NCBI GenBank assembly: GCA_019914995.1
Contig: CM034131.1
Location: 7,596,501 to 7,660,500 of the forward strand
Origin: Acanthochlamys bracteata
Taxonomy: Eukaryota; Streptophyta; Magnoliopsida; Pandanales; Velloziaceae
Reading direction: 5' to 3'
Length of the DNA: 64,000 nucleotides
In this document: positions 37,380 through 49,465 of the stretch, piece after piece
Layout of the letters: every line of letters begins with the position of its first letter
How positions within the stretch are numbered: position 1 is the stretch's first letter
Notes under the pieces: model-generated
What the model was told of the DNA's origin: nothing
What the model saw: the letters and a program-made list of their open reading frames with translations, nothing else
Databases searched by the model: none
Position numbers and translations under genes: made by a program

Positions 37380-40300
37380 TCAAATCCCAATATTTCGCAA
37401 TTCCCGAAGATGGCTTGCTATCTCCTGAATATACTGCGCACCATCACTTCCATTTCTAAGTGAATTAATGGCATGTTCCAGAAAATTCTGATCTGCTTCA
37501 AGTGTCTTCAATCTTTTATTCAGGTCCAAAATTTCTTTTTCTAAAGCAGCTAACCCACCGTCTGCATTACTTTGCAAATCTTCTTTGGCATCTTGATGAG
37601 GAAAGTGAAAGCTTCTGTTGGAATGTAGATGTTTGGTAGAGTTAGTAGCACAATAAAGCTGCTCAACATCATCAATGCATATTGCCTCTTCAGAATTCTG
37701 GCCTTTCGAGCACGAATGCAAATGTCCATTAGCCACACTAGGAAGAGGGGAAACTCCAATACAAACACCATTCTCAGAGAAGAGATGAATCTTCTTCTCT
37801 ATCCTTCTTAAGCACTCTGATATGTATGATTTCTCATTCTCAAAGTCCAGCAAAGAATCTTTTGAAAGACCTATATCAATCAATTTTGATCCATGTGATG
37901 AAATGTCTTTATCTTCAAACTTGTCATCTTTGTCAGGGTCACTAAAAGAAGCGGTATAAGAACAGCTTTCTCCTGGTTCAACTTCACCAATTTGTTCTCT
38001 TGATCTATCTAATAGTTCATCTCCACACTGCTTCCTATAGCTTTCAAGCTCTGCTTCTAGATCTTGAAGTTCTTTCTCTCTTTGAGTAAGTAGGTCACTA
38101 GCCATTTGAAGTGCTTCCTGGTCATACTCTGATTGCTCCTCCATCATTCTTTGGTACTGCAAAGCCTCCATCTGCATGGCCGCTTTCTCCTCCTGTAATC
38201 TAGTAATCATTGCCATTGCTTGATTTGCAGCAACAGCTGAAGCATTTCTTTCTTCTTCCAATTCTTTATACAAAATGCTCATTGACTTCCTATCCAATTC
38301 TATCTGCCTCTTCAACCGCTCAAGTGGACTTTCCCCATCAATTTCACTTACAATACTTCCCTCCAAAGACTCTAAACCTGATTCATTCCTATCGAACAAG
38401 AGTCTTTTGGTGATATTTTCCAGTAGTGCAGAAGCAGATGTATCTGTAAACATGAATTCATCAACTTGGCCCTGCACCCTTGGGCTAGGACTTGCATCAT
38501 TTGAAGGAAGTGCAACGCCCCTAGCTGCAGAGATCTGTGACAAAAACAACCTCAAATCTTCATGCAGTCTGGAAGAATCTTTCCCTGTAATCACATCAGT
38601 GACAGTTGGGGATGTAACATTTCCTTTGCTACCAACAGCGAGCTTGTAAGCATCGTTGAGGTCCATACTACCTTGCGTACATAATTTATGACCATTAAAA
38701 TACTTGTCCATATCAAAATCATCAGAAGCAACAGCTTCAGGTTTCTCCCCATTAGCTGTTCCTGAAATACTGTCGAGATCACAAGTACCCATATGATCAA
38801 CTGGAACAACAATAATTTTGGCAGGATCAATCAACATGTCCAGGAATAACCAATCAATGTCATAAGAAAATTACTCACCTTCATTATTTGAAACTTCTGA
38901 AGGAGCTGGCTGCAGCAATAGATCAGCTGATGCAGGGGTATAACCATTTGCTTTATCCAGGTTCCAAGTAAATCCATTCAAGCCATGTTCATCAATAACT
39001 TCAGCTGCCAGATTTGCTGAACGACCGCATTCTTCGAAATTACTTGCCTCCTTGGTAACATAATTAGATTGCCCCAGAATGTCTGAATCTAAATGGAGTT
39101 TCTCTTCAGCCATATCGGTGGATACAGTTTCATGTAAAATTTCAGAACTGATACTTGCAGTTGCCAGGTGGCAACCTTGAGAGTCATCTAACATGACATT
39201 TCGGGACAAGTGAAATAAAGAACTTGAATATGTGCAATGTTCATCACCAACTTCAGCGGCCAAATTTGCTGAATCACTTGAATTGTTCTCACTACTTGCC
39301 TCCTTACTAACAGAAAGAGATTGACTCAGAAGAATGTCTGAATCAGGATGGATGAGCTTTTCCAGGGTCAAATCAATGGATACATTTGTGCGCAAAATAT
39401 CAGAATCAATACTCACAGGCTGTGGATGGAAACCTTGAGAGACATCTACAGTGATATTTTCAAAGCAATGAAGTGGAGCACTTGTAGTCACCAAAGTTGC
39501 TGAATCTCTTGAATCGTTCACATTGTTTGCCTCCTTAATGACAGAAAGGGATTCACCCAGAATGTCAGATGAAGGGATAAGTTTTTCATGGGCAATAGCA
39601 ATAGTTACATTTGCAGGGAAAACTTCAGAATCAAGACTGATGGAATCCGGGTGATGACATTGAGAGACATCTCCCAATATATTTTCAGAGGAATGCAGCA
39701 GATGAACTCTTTCCTCTTCATCCGAAAATTGAACCTCTGACTCTGTGTCAGAAGTAATCTTGAGTTCACTGTATCCAACATGAGGCAAGTGGTGAAAGCT
39801 AGGATCCTCCTGATGGTGGTAAGTTGGTGATGCTGCAACAGAATTCACTTTTCCGTAGTTTGGTTCATCATCAAAACATAAGTCACTGTTCAATTTTTCA
39901 ACTGAAAAACCATCAGGTTCAGCAACCTTCTCTTCCCCAGCATGCTTCTGAATCAACCAGCTGACATGTTCATTATCTGCAAATGACTTGGAACAGCAGG
40001 AACAGTGTCTCGTATGTGTGGAACCAGGACGAATGTCCATCCTCGGTAGAGAGGTACTTGCTGCATCTTCATCATGTTCAACACCTAGCACTTCACTATC
40101 ATTGAGATGTGAGCCAAAAATACCAACCAACAATCTGTAGGTCTCCGGATTAGATTTCTTCTCTGTGGCAAATGACAGAAGGCAGCTTTCACACATGTCG
40201 TGAACATCAGAAAGCTTCTGATGAGCATGACAGAGAGCCAGTGACGATATCTCTGACATATGATATCTGCACAGCAAGTCCTTGTAAAATCCTGGATTTT

Positions 40301-40505
40301 CGTTGCCCAATATGTGATCCAGCCTCGAGCATAACAGACATGGCTTTGGCAATTTAGCAATTCGAGCTAATTTAGTAACTAGGTAAGAAAACAAGGCATT
40401 TAGGAACAACAGAACCATTAGTAGCCATTCTAGAGCAGCTGACGATAAAGAATAGGTGATCCGCCGAGAAACCTTTTCCTCCCCAGCAAAGTTTTCTGCA
40501 GACAT
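37380..40505 (-). CDS. myosin-binding protein (DUF593 / GTD-binding), membrane anchored
   Basis: Myosin XI receptor of the MyoB family, which links vesicles to myosin through the globular tail domain. Two coding exons, 40505-38879 and 38800-37380, separated by a 78-nt intron in phase 1, give 1015 residues. The start at 40505 (MSAENFAGEEKVSRR) precedes a transmembrane segment at about residues 20-43 and a Cys motif (CLLCSRLDH, near 56) seen in this family. The Zein-binding/GTD-binding domain lies at about 699-800 (SPLERLKRQIELDRKSMSIL, then coiled coil to SYRKQ). The middle holds three tandem repeats of about 75-87 residues (around 39700-38990). A further coiled-coil region precedes the C-terminus (HLRELRNIGI). 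A 5' UTR exon near 41075 and upward is spliced to 40628. Confidence 0.9.
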
Positions 40506-41095
40506 GAGCACTAGAAGAACATATATCTTTGCAAAAGCAATGTAGCACACACAAACCCTGGACTTTGAACGAAGATAGCTGCCTCCGATTATGCAAGATG
40601 TTCCAAACAAGCAAGAAGAAACTTTTACCTGGGAACAACAGAAAGATCATTACAACTAAACCATGCATGGCATCATAAGCAAAAAAAAAAAAAAATCACA
40701 ACTAAACGAAAACAAAGAGCAATGATTATCACCCAAACACATGGATATATGAAATAAGCAAACAAAGTCTTGTAAGCTATTACATACGCACTTAAATTAA
40801 TTCTGAAATTCAAAGAGAAAACAACAAGCTCACACTCACATAACATCAGACATGAGATTCGTTTGGTCAAAATAAGTCCAACTGATACAAAAATGCTAAA
40901 AACTACAAAACCCAGATCTACACTTTCCAATCCCAATCAAATCACAACTAACACAATCACCATAACGTCAAAAAAAACCCCGATTAAGAAACTCCACCAA
41001 AGAAAACCACCAACATCAATCAAGAAAATTGCCACTACTATACCGACAAAGCTGGATTGAATCATGAATCATACCTGTTGATGCTGTCCACAGGT

Positions 41096-41139
<44 letters not shown>

Positions 41140-41290
41140 GACGATAGCGAGAGCTTCTGCTAAGAAATGGGTAAAGAAATTGGAAAACGTTGAATTTTGA
41201 CAGCGAGGGATCGATCGGCTTCTGCTAACACCGATACCGCCGAAAGTTGATACACAGAAAAAGAGAAAAAAGAAATAAAGCAGATTCTTC
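40506..41290 (-). promoter_or_regulatory. spliced 5' leader and promoter of the myosin-binding protein gene
   Basis: On the minus strand a donor AACAG|GTATG ends leader exon 1 at 41075, and an acceptor TTGTTCCCAG ends at 40629, so leader exon 2 is 40628-40506. Leader exon 1 contains the GA/CT microsatellite at 41101-41135. Confidence 0.55.
41101..41135. repeat. (GA)17 microsatellite
   Basis: Perfect GA run, read as CT in the 5' leader of the minus-strand myosin-binding protein gene. CT-rich tracts are common in plant 5' UTRs and core promoters. A second run, (CTT)n, lies at 41301-41316. Confidence 0.9.
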
Positions 41291-41319
41291 CAACCTGCTT
41301 CTTCTTCTTCTTCTTCTGA

Positions 41320-42734
41320 TTTCACAAACCAATTTATGTTTTCTTCTCTCAAGAATCTTCTATTATTATTTTTTTTTTGGGGTTTATATACGTAGGTAGT
41401 TAGATAGTGGATTTTTTTTACTTTATTTTGTTTATTCTCTTTTCTACTGTGAGATCGTTGAAAAGTTTCGATTTTCAATTAGATGGTAAAGTAAATATTT
41501 TGTTGTTAGAGTTGGCGGGAACGTCAACTGTTTGTGAACTGTCGAATCCAGAGAAGAGTGTAGTCTGTTTTTTCTCTGAAGTATTTTTTATACTCTGAAA
41601 AAAGAAAAATTCGGAACTAAATCTTGAACATTGAAAATGTCAAATGCATTATTATTGTTATTTCCAATCTTTAATTCTGAAAAAAATCTCAGGCTAAATT
41701 AATAAGGTTGAGGGGATTTATTAACGCTTTGATGAATTAGTCATCAGCACGGCAGTTAACATAAATTGAATTGCGTCAGCGTTTCTATTGAACGATTGCC
41801 GCGACCGGGACCTGATCAACTCTTTAGAGTTCTACACTAGTTTGCCTTTACAACTAACTGGTCGTTATATTACTGATCTTGCAAACAAAAGCATTAAACG
41901 GCGAAGTGAAATTTTAGTAAATGAATAGATTAAAAAATGGATTTAAAAAGTTAGTGAACTTTTATATTGAATTTTAATTTGAAGTAGTCTGAAAGTGATA
42001 TTTCATAATTGTTGTAAACTTTTGATGGAAAAAAAAAAGTATTCCAATCACACTGATACACGCACCAAGAAAAAATAACCTATGCATTTGATTTCTTCGT
42101 TGTAAAGAATAATCATATGTTTTTCAGTTAAGAAATACCTACTAGCACATTGATATAGAGGGGAAGCAAGACTTGCCGATCAGAGAATCTCCTGCTCACT
42201 CATTGCAAGTGAAGCCCTATTACAGTTTATTTATTTCTCCCACTAGCAAAAAATCTTTAATTAGGAAAAGATAGAACTTCAGAAGAAAGCAATGAAACAA
42301 ATAGTTCTCTATGTTCTTTAAAAGCACAACTGCCTAGCTGGATACTAGTGACAAACAACTAAAAACAATCATTTGGTACAACAATAATAAAAGCATACAA
42401 AATCTTTAATGAACAGCACTCGTTCACTGTACATATGCTGCTGCTGGATCCAGAGATTGAGGGGACTATGGACTTGCACATGTATCAACAATCAAAAGGA
42501 GATAAAAGCCTCCATTCAATGCAGTGGGTGCACAAAGTACATGTTGTATATGGCTCCTCACTTTGTTACCTTCTAGCTTCTGCTTCTAGACCTTCTCTTT
42601 TTACTTCGAGAATGCTCTCGGTGGAGTCACTGCATTCATATGAAGATCATCCTGTCCTTTTGAACTTCTTCTGTTCTCAGTATAAACCTCCTTTCATTCT
42701 CTACTCCTGAATATCAATACTCACCCTTGTCAGT
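41320..42734. other. spacer without a supported gene
   Basis: AT-rich. A stretch near 42430-42710 is open on the plus strand, but its minus strand continues the SR-like decayed blocks described at 42735-45268, so a plus-strand gene is not supported. Confidence 0.4.
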
Positions 42735-45268
42735 TGACCTTTTGCTTCTTCTAGATGAAGGCTGATAGTCATCCTCTGAAGTCTGACGAGATTGATCATT
42801 GTAACGCTCTCTCATACTGATCTTTTTCTATCGATAGCTGATGGCTCATCTTTTACTTCTGAACTTTGCCTTAGTGGTAGTTCATCCCTATCGGTGGTGT
42901 CCTGTCCGTCCAGGAGGTGGTGGAACCTATTTCAGTACAACAGAGGCTATGACCCCTTCATCTGAGAAAAACATGTAAGGCCTACAGACAGGAAAACATC
43001 CCATTGAATGAATGCAAAGGCAATTTCATTGAGAAGAAATGCTAGAGCTTAGATCATTCACCTTTACTAGCATTTGCCTAAATCTTCATTATACTGTACA
43101 TGATAACATGTCATGTATCTCCTTCTGGTGGTGGTGATATGCCAAACCTTTTCAAGTCTTCCCATGGGATCTGATGCCTGCCTAAGTGAAGGAAAGTTGT
43201 ATCAATACAAGTATTGCATATACTATTGACACAGACTAAGATCAAATTTTTGTTTTAGGTTTGAAGAGATACAATTACTTGCATAATATCCAAAAGGACT
43301 GTAGTCAGTCCTGTACACAAAGGAGCTCGGAATGGCCTCTCTCTTCCACTAAAACAAAGTTGTCCAGAGTCCTTTCTACCTCCAAGACCGCCTCCTGTTT
43401 GATTCAAATTACTTTTCAACATCATATTTTTGTTCCCCTGAAGATTAATGTTATGTACAAGATCTGATATATTTACAATCGAACATTATTTGACTGCCTA
43501 GCTTCGAGGATCCATCCAGGCAGCAGTTGCTGTCTATTATAATCTAAAATGATCTCACAGTTATGGATGAAGGAAGGGTGAGCTTTCTGCAAATAAAAGA
43601 AGTGCCCAAAGCAGAGCCATATGCCATTGCATCAGCAGTTGCTAAAGTTAATCCAAAGTTTCACAGCAACTAAATCTAGATCTACTACCACTCCACCATG
43701 TGTTATGCATATCATCTAGTAGAAAATGATCCCACAGACTACCAATCTGAAAAAATAGAAATGCATCATTCACCTATTCATCTAATCATTCATTACCATT
43801 AACGTGGATTATCATGCAGACGGTGAATCAATCATCAAAGTACTGCTTTTGGGCTAATGCTCACAATCATGGCCATAATTAAAGATTCATCCTTAAAGGA
43901 ATATGAGAACACCTCATCCACACCGCGCATCTCTTTCTCAGTTTCATACTCCACAATGCATACCCACATGAAGCTTTAGTTACCTCAAAAGTTTAAACTA
44001 TGTGCGAGATCAGGCAACATGCAATAGCCACAATAAAGAAGGAACTTTGCAAGCATCCGAAGAATACATAAGGCTTAAGTTCAATGATTTGCCATACAGA
44101 TTAAGGAATCACTTTAAGAGCCATTTTATTTATTATGCTGTAGATTGCAAGATCTGAAAATTTCAAAATAGCAACCCCTGCATCAACTATAAGAAGTTCA
44201 TTTCCTATCAAGTGATTTCAGCGATTCTTAGAAAGCTGCATGCTCCTATTCTACCATCAGTGTCAATATCTCATATCAGAAAGACCAGGCAACTTCCACC
44301 AACAGTTACAAAAGCATTCTTACTGTATATACGATTAATTAAATCCCAATTTCAGCTCACATTCTACAATTGTCAAAAGCTTGATGAAAGTTACCAATAC
44401 AAGGAGACTAGCTCACATTAGACTACCATATGTGATACAAAAGCTGACAAATAAACCAAGAAGAACTAACTATTTCAACCACAGGCCAGCGCATTAGTAT
44501 ACTGCAGCTATCTCTACGAGTATATTCCACTTTCTTCATATAATTCAGCTCCAAACCTTCACAAGCAAAACACCTCAAAACATGAAGGAATACTATTAAC
44601 CAAAAAACATCACTGTGAGCTACTAGTAAAATTTCAATATATTGTGAATTCACTTTTACCCAATTCATTGCTACCCATTTCTTAGTGCCTAGAAACACAT
44701 CATTGCAGACAGAAGTCCCATAGTTGTAGCAAAACATGTAAAGGGAAACAACAAAACAGTGAAATGAAAGATATTGGTACAAATATCTAACCAGCCGCAA
44801 GTTCTTCAGTTACCATACTGGATCATAGCCTGCCCAACAAAAAACACAAACTTTTTATCAAAGACCACATAGATTCAAAACAAAAGCAAAACAGCAAGAA
44901 AATTATCTTTGTGAAGAGTTTCTTCTGTAGTGTATCGTGGAATTCGTCCCGAAGATAGTATAATAAGGATCTCCAACAGCTTTCGGGTCCCCAAACGGGG
45001 CATCTACACAACCCCCGAAAAAACAACCGAAGAAATGAACTTCATGGAAGAAAACTCAACTACAAAAATTACTTTTAGAAATAGTTGATTGAGAATTACA
45101 TAGTCCAATATGTGAGCAGGAGGGCTCGGTAGACGGCGTTATCGTGGGGAAGAATATCCGTTGATACTACCCGCTTGAATCAGGTGGCACTTCTCCGCGT
45201 ATAACAACTAAATTCTCCCTCCTCACAGTGATCCTTCCGCCGCCGCCGCTGGAATCCTTCTCTCTCAT
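42735..45268 (-). pseudogene. decayed unprocessed gene, unidentified
   Basis: Several coding-like blocks occur in order on the minus strand but do not join into one frame. An ATG at 45268 opens MREKDSSGGGGRITVRREN and on to a TAG at about 45170; one base out of frame, the same stretch continues as STDILPHDNAVYRALLLTYW. A block at about 44998-44900 reads APFGDPKAVGDPYYTIFG after an acceptor but lacks a GT donor. Near 44550 FGAELYEESGIYS meets a stop. Near 43300 [17 protein letters not shown] and near 43170 RHQIPWEDLKRFGISPPPEG again meet stops. At 42735-42815 a Ser/Arg/Lys-rich tail (YQPSSRRSKRSTDK) is shifted from the block before it. Intron-like spacing remains, so it looks like a dead genomic copy rather than a retrocopy. 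The family was not recognised; the basic SR-like tail suggests a nuclear RNA-related protein. Confidence 0.42.
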
Positions 45269-46544
45269 TCTTCTTCTGATTCTGATTTGCTCGACTAGCT
45301 TGGAGTGTAGTGTAGGAGACGATGAGGGAACACGATAAGCAAAACAAAAACAAAGAGAGGATTATTCACGTCAGGCGTTCGAGATTTCACGAAATTAATC
45401 TCAGCCGTTGATATTATGGTCGGAATGAAAAATGGATCACTAAATTCATCTCCCCGACAGATTCGAGCTTGCCTACAAACTCTAAAATATAAAAAAATGC
45501 TATCGTAAACTAATGGTTTCAATAAAAAAATTTCCCTTTTACAGAAGGGGTTAATGAGAATTTCTAAAAAAGGGGCAAATTTGGAATCAACTGAAATTAT
45601 GGTAATCTTTTGACATAAATAACCCTAGAAATCTCCTCCACCCCGCATCTCCTTTGCCGAAACCCTATTCTGCCCTTCGATTTTTGTTTCTGCCCTTCAG
45701 CGTTGCCCCCCTTCGCTCGCTGCCCTTGAATTTCTTTCTCGCAACAAGATCGATGAAGAAATCTCCCTCCCATTTTTAAAATTTAATCTATAAAAAATTC
45801 CCAATTAGTCCTTTCTCTAAGAAAGGATCTCTCTTTCTATTTCTTCTCTTCTGGTGGAACCATTCTCGCCTTTGATTTTTTTGCTTGATCTTTTCTTCCA
45901 AGATGCATTTCTGAGAAATCGGTCTCTGTGAGTTGGTGTTCTGTGTGTTTGGGTTCTTTTCCCCTCTGAAAATTTGTGATCTTGATGAACTTCAGCTGAG
46001 TTGTGAACAATTTGCTTCAGCTTCTGAATCTGTCGGGGTAATTTTTGGTTTTATTGATATTTGAAGTAGTTGTTTGTTGGACGTGTTTACCACTTTGCTG
46101 TTTAGAAGATTGTAGATTGCTTAGATTGTGGCTATATTGGGGTGTGAGATTGTAAAGGATACAGTTTTTTGGAAGAATTTTGTGTTATTGGGAATTCATC
46201 TACTAGCTTGCTTTCCGGAAGGTTTTGGATTGCTTACATCGTGATAAATTGGAGTCTGAGATTGTTAAAGAGTCAGTTTGGAAGAACGTGTTTTTATTTG
46301 GTTTTGAATTGGGAATGTGGAATCTTGTGGAGATGCAAGAATTTATGCTATACAATAGTAAAAAAAATTTGTCTTCTTTTTGTCTGACTGTCGTTTCAAG
46401 ATTGAGGCTTTAAGCGTATTCAGATGTTCCATGTGTGCTCTTGAACTCAATAATTAGCTGTTTACTGATACGAGAATTTTCTGCTGTTCTTCGTGTCAGA
46501 TTTTGAAGTGAGGGGTCTTACTTGGTGAATCCAGACAATCAATC
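45269..46544 (+). promoter_or_regulatory. MUSTANG promoter and spliced 5' leader
   Basis: Divergent spacer. A pyrimidine-rich leader starts near 45650. A donor TCGGG|GTAATT at 46038 and an acceptor CGTGTCAG ending at 46499 suggest a leader intron of 462 bases, with the last leader exon running 46500-46544 into the ATG. Short ORFs within the intron are not coding-like. Confidence 0.5.
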
Positions 46545-48752
46545 ATGGCAAAGCATGAACTAGTGCTAGGCCAGAGCCCTGATCTTGCCCTTGGACAGAA
46601 TCATGACCTGGTAATTGGCCAGAGCCATGTGCTGGGACTTGGGCAGCGTCACAATATTGCCTTGGGGAATGCCCATGACCATGATGTCCATGAGCTTGGC
46701 CTTGGGCATCCCCATGGTAGCAGTCTTGTCCTGGGTCACCACCACCATCCACATGACCATGATCAAAGTCACAGCAACGGCCTCGCCCTTGGACAAGCTC
46801 ATGACCAGGACGAGAATGCCCTTGATGAACATAACAATGACTTGGGTCTCTCAGAGTCTCATGAACTAACACTAGCTGAGTCCCATGAGCTTGCTGTTGA
46901 CCAGAGCATGGATCCTCTGTCCGTTGAAGTGGCTCATGAGCTTGGCCTTCAGTCAGCTGACCAACAAATGATGATTGACCCTGTAGTGCAAGTACGCAAA
47001 ATCGTGAGCCCTACCCATGAGCTTTCTGTCGGGCAGGAGTTTCCAGATGTGAAGAGCTGCAGAAGGGCATTGAGAGATGCAGCTATTGCGTGTCACTTTG
47101 AGATACAAACAGTGAAATCTGATAAAACACGCTTTACTGCCAAGTGTGCTGCTGAAGGGTGTCCATGGCGGATCCATGCTGCAAAGCTCCCTGGAGTGCC
47201 AACTTTTACAATCCGGACAATTCATGACAGCCACAGTTGCAGTGGAATTAATCATCTTGGCCATCATCAGGCGTCTGTGCAGTGGGTTGCAAGCTCGGTT
47301 GAAGAGCGATTACGTGAAAATCCACACTACAAGCCTAAGGAAATATTGGAGGAGATCCATAGAATGCATGGGATCACTTTGTCCTACAAGCAGGCATGGA
47401 GGGGGAAGGAAAGGATCATGGCTGCTGTCCGTGGGTCCTTTGAGGAAGGATATAAGCTATTGCCTCAGTACTGTGAGCAACTAAGGAGAACTAATCCAGG
47501 AAGTATTGCTAATGTATATGGGAACCCTGAGGATAATTGTTTTAAGCGACTCTTCATCTCTTACTACGCTTCAATACATGGATTTGTAAATGCATGTCGT
47601 CCTTTAATCGGTTTGGATAGAACTCCTTTGAAGAGTAGATACCTTGGGACATTGTTTTTGGCTACTGGATTTGACGGAGATAGTCAGTTGTTCCCTCTAG
47701 CATTTGGGGTGGTTGATGAGGAGACTGATGAAAACTGGATATGGTTCTTGTCTGAGCTTCATGCATTACTTGAGGCCAACACAGAAAATATGCCAAGGCT
47801 CACAATCTTGTCTGATAGGCAGAAAGGCATTGTAGATGGTGTGGATTTTAACTTCCCCACTGCCTTTCATGGTTACTGCATGCGACACCTTACTGAGAGT
47901 TTTCGTAAAGAATTTAGTAACACAATGCTTGTTAACCTTCTTTGGGAAGCAGCTAACGCTCTGACTGTGATTGAGTTTGAAGCTAAGATTTTAGAGATTG
48001 AAGAAATTTCACAGGATGCTGCCTACTGGATCAGGCGTATTCCACCTCGTTTTTGGGCAACAGCTTATTTTGAAGGGAGTAGGTTTGGACAGCTGACAGC
48101 AAATGTAGTTGAGTCATTTGCCAGTTGGATAATTGATGCATCTGGTCTTCCAATAATTCAAATGATGGAGTCCATTCGCAGACAATTGATGACATGGTTC
48201 AATGAAAGGCGCGAACAGAGTATACAATGGTCGACTATCCTTGTGCCATCAGCTGAAAGGTGTGTGTCTGAAAATGTGGAAAGAGCACGTACTTACCAGG
48301 TTGGGCGAGCAAATGATGCAGAGTTTGAGGTTATTGCTACACACGAGGGAACAAATATTGTGGACATACGAAATCGCTGCTGCTTGTGCCGGGGATGGCA
48401 GCTGTATGGTCTCCCTTGTGCGCATGGTGTGGCAGCATTGCTCTATTGTAGGCAAAACGTTCATAGATACACTGAGAGCTGCTTCACAGTTGCAACTTAT
48501 CGGAAAACTTATTCACAAACTATACATCCTATCCCAGATAAGAGCCTCTGGAAGGAATTGTCAGATGCAAATGAGAATGATGGTAACAAAATTGACATAG
48601 TCATATACCCACCTAGGTCATTTAGGCCTCCTGGAAAGCAGAGAAAGAAAAGAGTTCGAGCAGAGGATCGTGGTCGCATGAAAAGGGTTGTCCACTGCAG
48701 CAGGTGCAATCAAACAGGCCACTTCAGGACAACATGTGCGGCTCCAATATAG
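46545..48752 (+). CDS. MUG: MUSTANG-type domesticated Mutator-like transposase
   Basis: Domesticated MULE transposase of the MUSTANG family, conserved across flowering plants and needed for normal growth and flowering. The CDS is intronless, 735 residues. Residues 5-120 are a His-rich run of imperfect repeats around LGQxHDL. A MuDR-type N-terminal DNA-binding region follows at about 160-240 (GQEFPDVKSCRRALRDAAI, CAAEGCPWRIHA). The MULE core has candidate catalytic Asp358 (IGLDRTPLK), Asp424 (LSDRQKG) and Glu523 (NVVESFASW). The SWIM zinc finger is at about 612-627 (C615, CAHG at 625-628), and a CCHC knuckle CSRCNQTGHFRTTC at 718-731. No PB1 domain, which fits the MUGA rather than MUGB branch. 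No terminal inverted repeats were seen around it, as expected for a domesticated gene. Confidence 0.92.
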   Translation: MAKHELVLGQSPDLALGQNHDLVIGQSHVLGLGQRHNIALGNAHDHDVHELGLGHPHGSSLVLGHHHHPHDHDQSHSNGLALGQAHDQDENALDEHNNDLGLSESHELTLAESHELAVDQSMDPLSVEVAHELGLQSADQQMMIDPVVQVRKIVSPTHELSVGQEFPDVKSCRRALRDAAIACHFEIQTVKSDKTRFTAKCAAEGCPWRIHAAKLPGVPTFTIRTIHDSHSCSGINHLGHHQASVQWVASSVEERLRENPHYKPKEILEEIHRMHGITLSYKQAWRGKERIMAAVRGSFEEGYKLLPQYCEQLRRTNPGSIANVYGNPEDNCFKRLFISYYASIHGFVNACRPLIGLDRTPLKSRYLGTLFLATGFDGDSQLFPLAFGVVDEETDENWIWFLSELHALLEANTENMPRLTILSDRQKGIVDGVDFNFPTAFHGYCMRHLTESFRKEFSNTMLVNLLWEAANALTVIEFEAKILEIEEISQDAAYWIRRIPPRFWATAYFEGSRFGQLTANVVESFASWIIDASGLPIIQMMESIRRQLMTWFNERREQSIQWSTILVPSAERCVSENVERARTYQVGRANDAEFEVIATHEGTNIVDIRNRCCLCRGWQLYGLPCAHGVAALLYCRQNVHRYTESCFTVATYRKTYSQTIHPIPDKSLWKELSDANENDGNKIDIVIYPPRSFRPPGKQRKKRVRAEDRGRMKRVVHCSRCNQTGHFRTTCAAPI

Positions 48753-49465
48753 GATGGTTCACCGTTCTGTTTCCAGTTCTTTACTGGAATTGTAAAACAC
48801 TGGATGGGCTTGATGTATCTGAATCAAGAGTAGCTAGTTTCTTGCTGATAGGCCTTGATCATTCTTCATCCAAGAATATTGCAGTAGATGTGTGCATGTT
48901 GTTAGCCCTTTCCGTTAGGATCTTATGGTAATCTATTGAGAATTTGATCTGTTGCCACAATTCTTATACAGAATAGTGATGTACAGTTAAAATATGCTGG
49001 TTGTTGATTCTGTGTACTTTTGCAAGGTTATAAGTTTGTTTTTGTCCGCTGCAGCTTATTGTTGATTCTTTTTGAGAATTTGGATTGACAGATACTGTAA
49101 TGGTCATGCAGCGCTAGCAAATCTGCAGTAGCAAAAATTGCAATCAATCCTCTCGCAATTGTCATTAGCTGTTCAGGTTGCCTACTGATTGGATGGAACA
49201 AGATTCTCCTTGAGATCTTTTGATTAGTGTGATAATGAAACGGATTCCCATGCCAGAATACATTCATTCCTTCACAGGAAGGTCTTTCAGCTCATTTCTG
49301 TTCTTTGTAGGCACTCAGCTTAAGGAACTATGCGCGCTCACATCTCTGACGTTCATACCGTTGTATCAGGTAATCAGTTAATCAGATGTTCAAGCCTTTG
49401 TAGTTCACAATGTTCTTAGAATCGCTTCTCTTTGTAACTGGACAGTGAAACATTTCAGAATAAGA
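48753..49465. other. convergent 3' region of MUSTANG and the renalase-like gene
   Basis: 3' UTRs of two convergent genes. No further ORF or RNA gene supported. Confidence 0.55.

Noticed and set aside
37148..37390. 80-codon ORF below the myosin-binding stop
   Set aside because: Lies in the 3' UTR in another frame, with no family-like sequence.
42435..42710. 91-codon plus-strand ORF
   Set aside because: The opposite strand appears to extend the Ser/Arg-rich decayed gene tail; the plus ORF is probably its shadow.
46543..46872. Antisense ORFs of 88 and 109 codons over the MUSTANG N-terminus
   Set aside because: They mirror the repetitive His-rich coding strand; no start context, homology or splice structure of their own.
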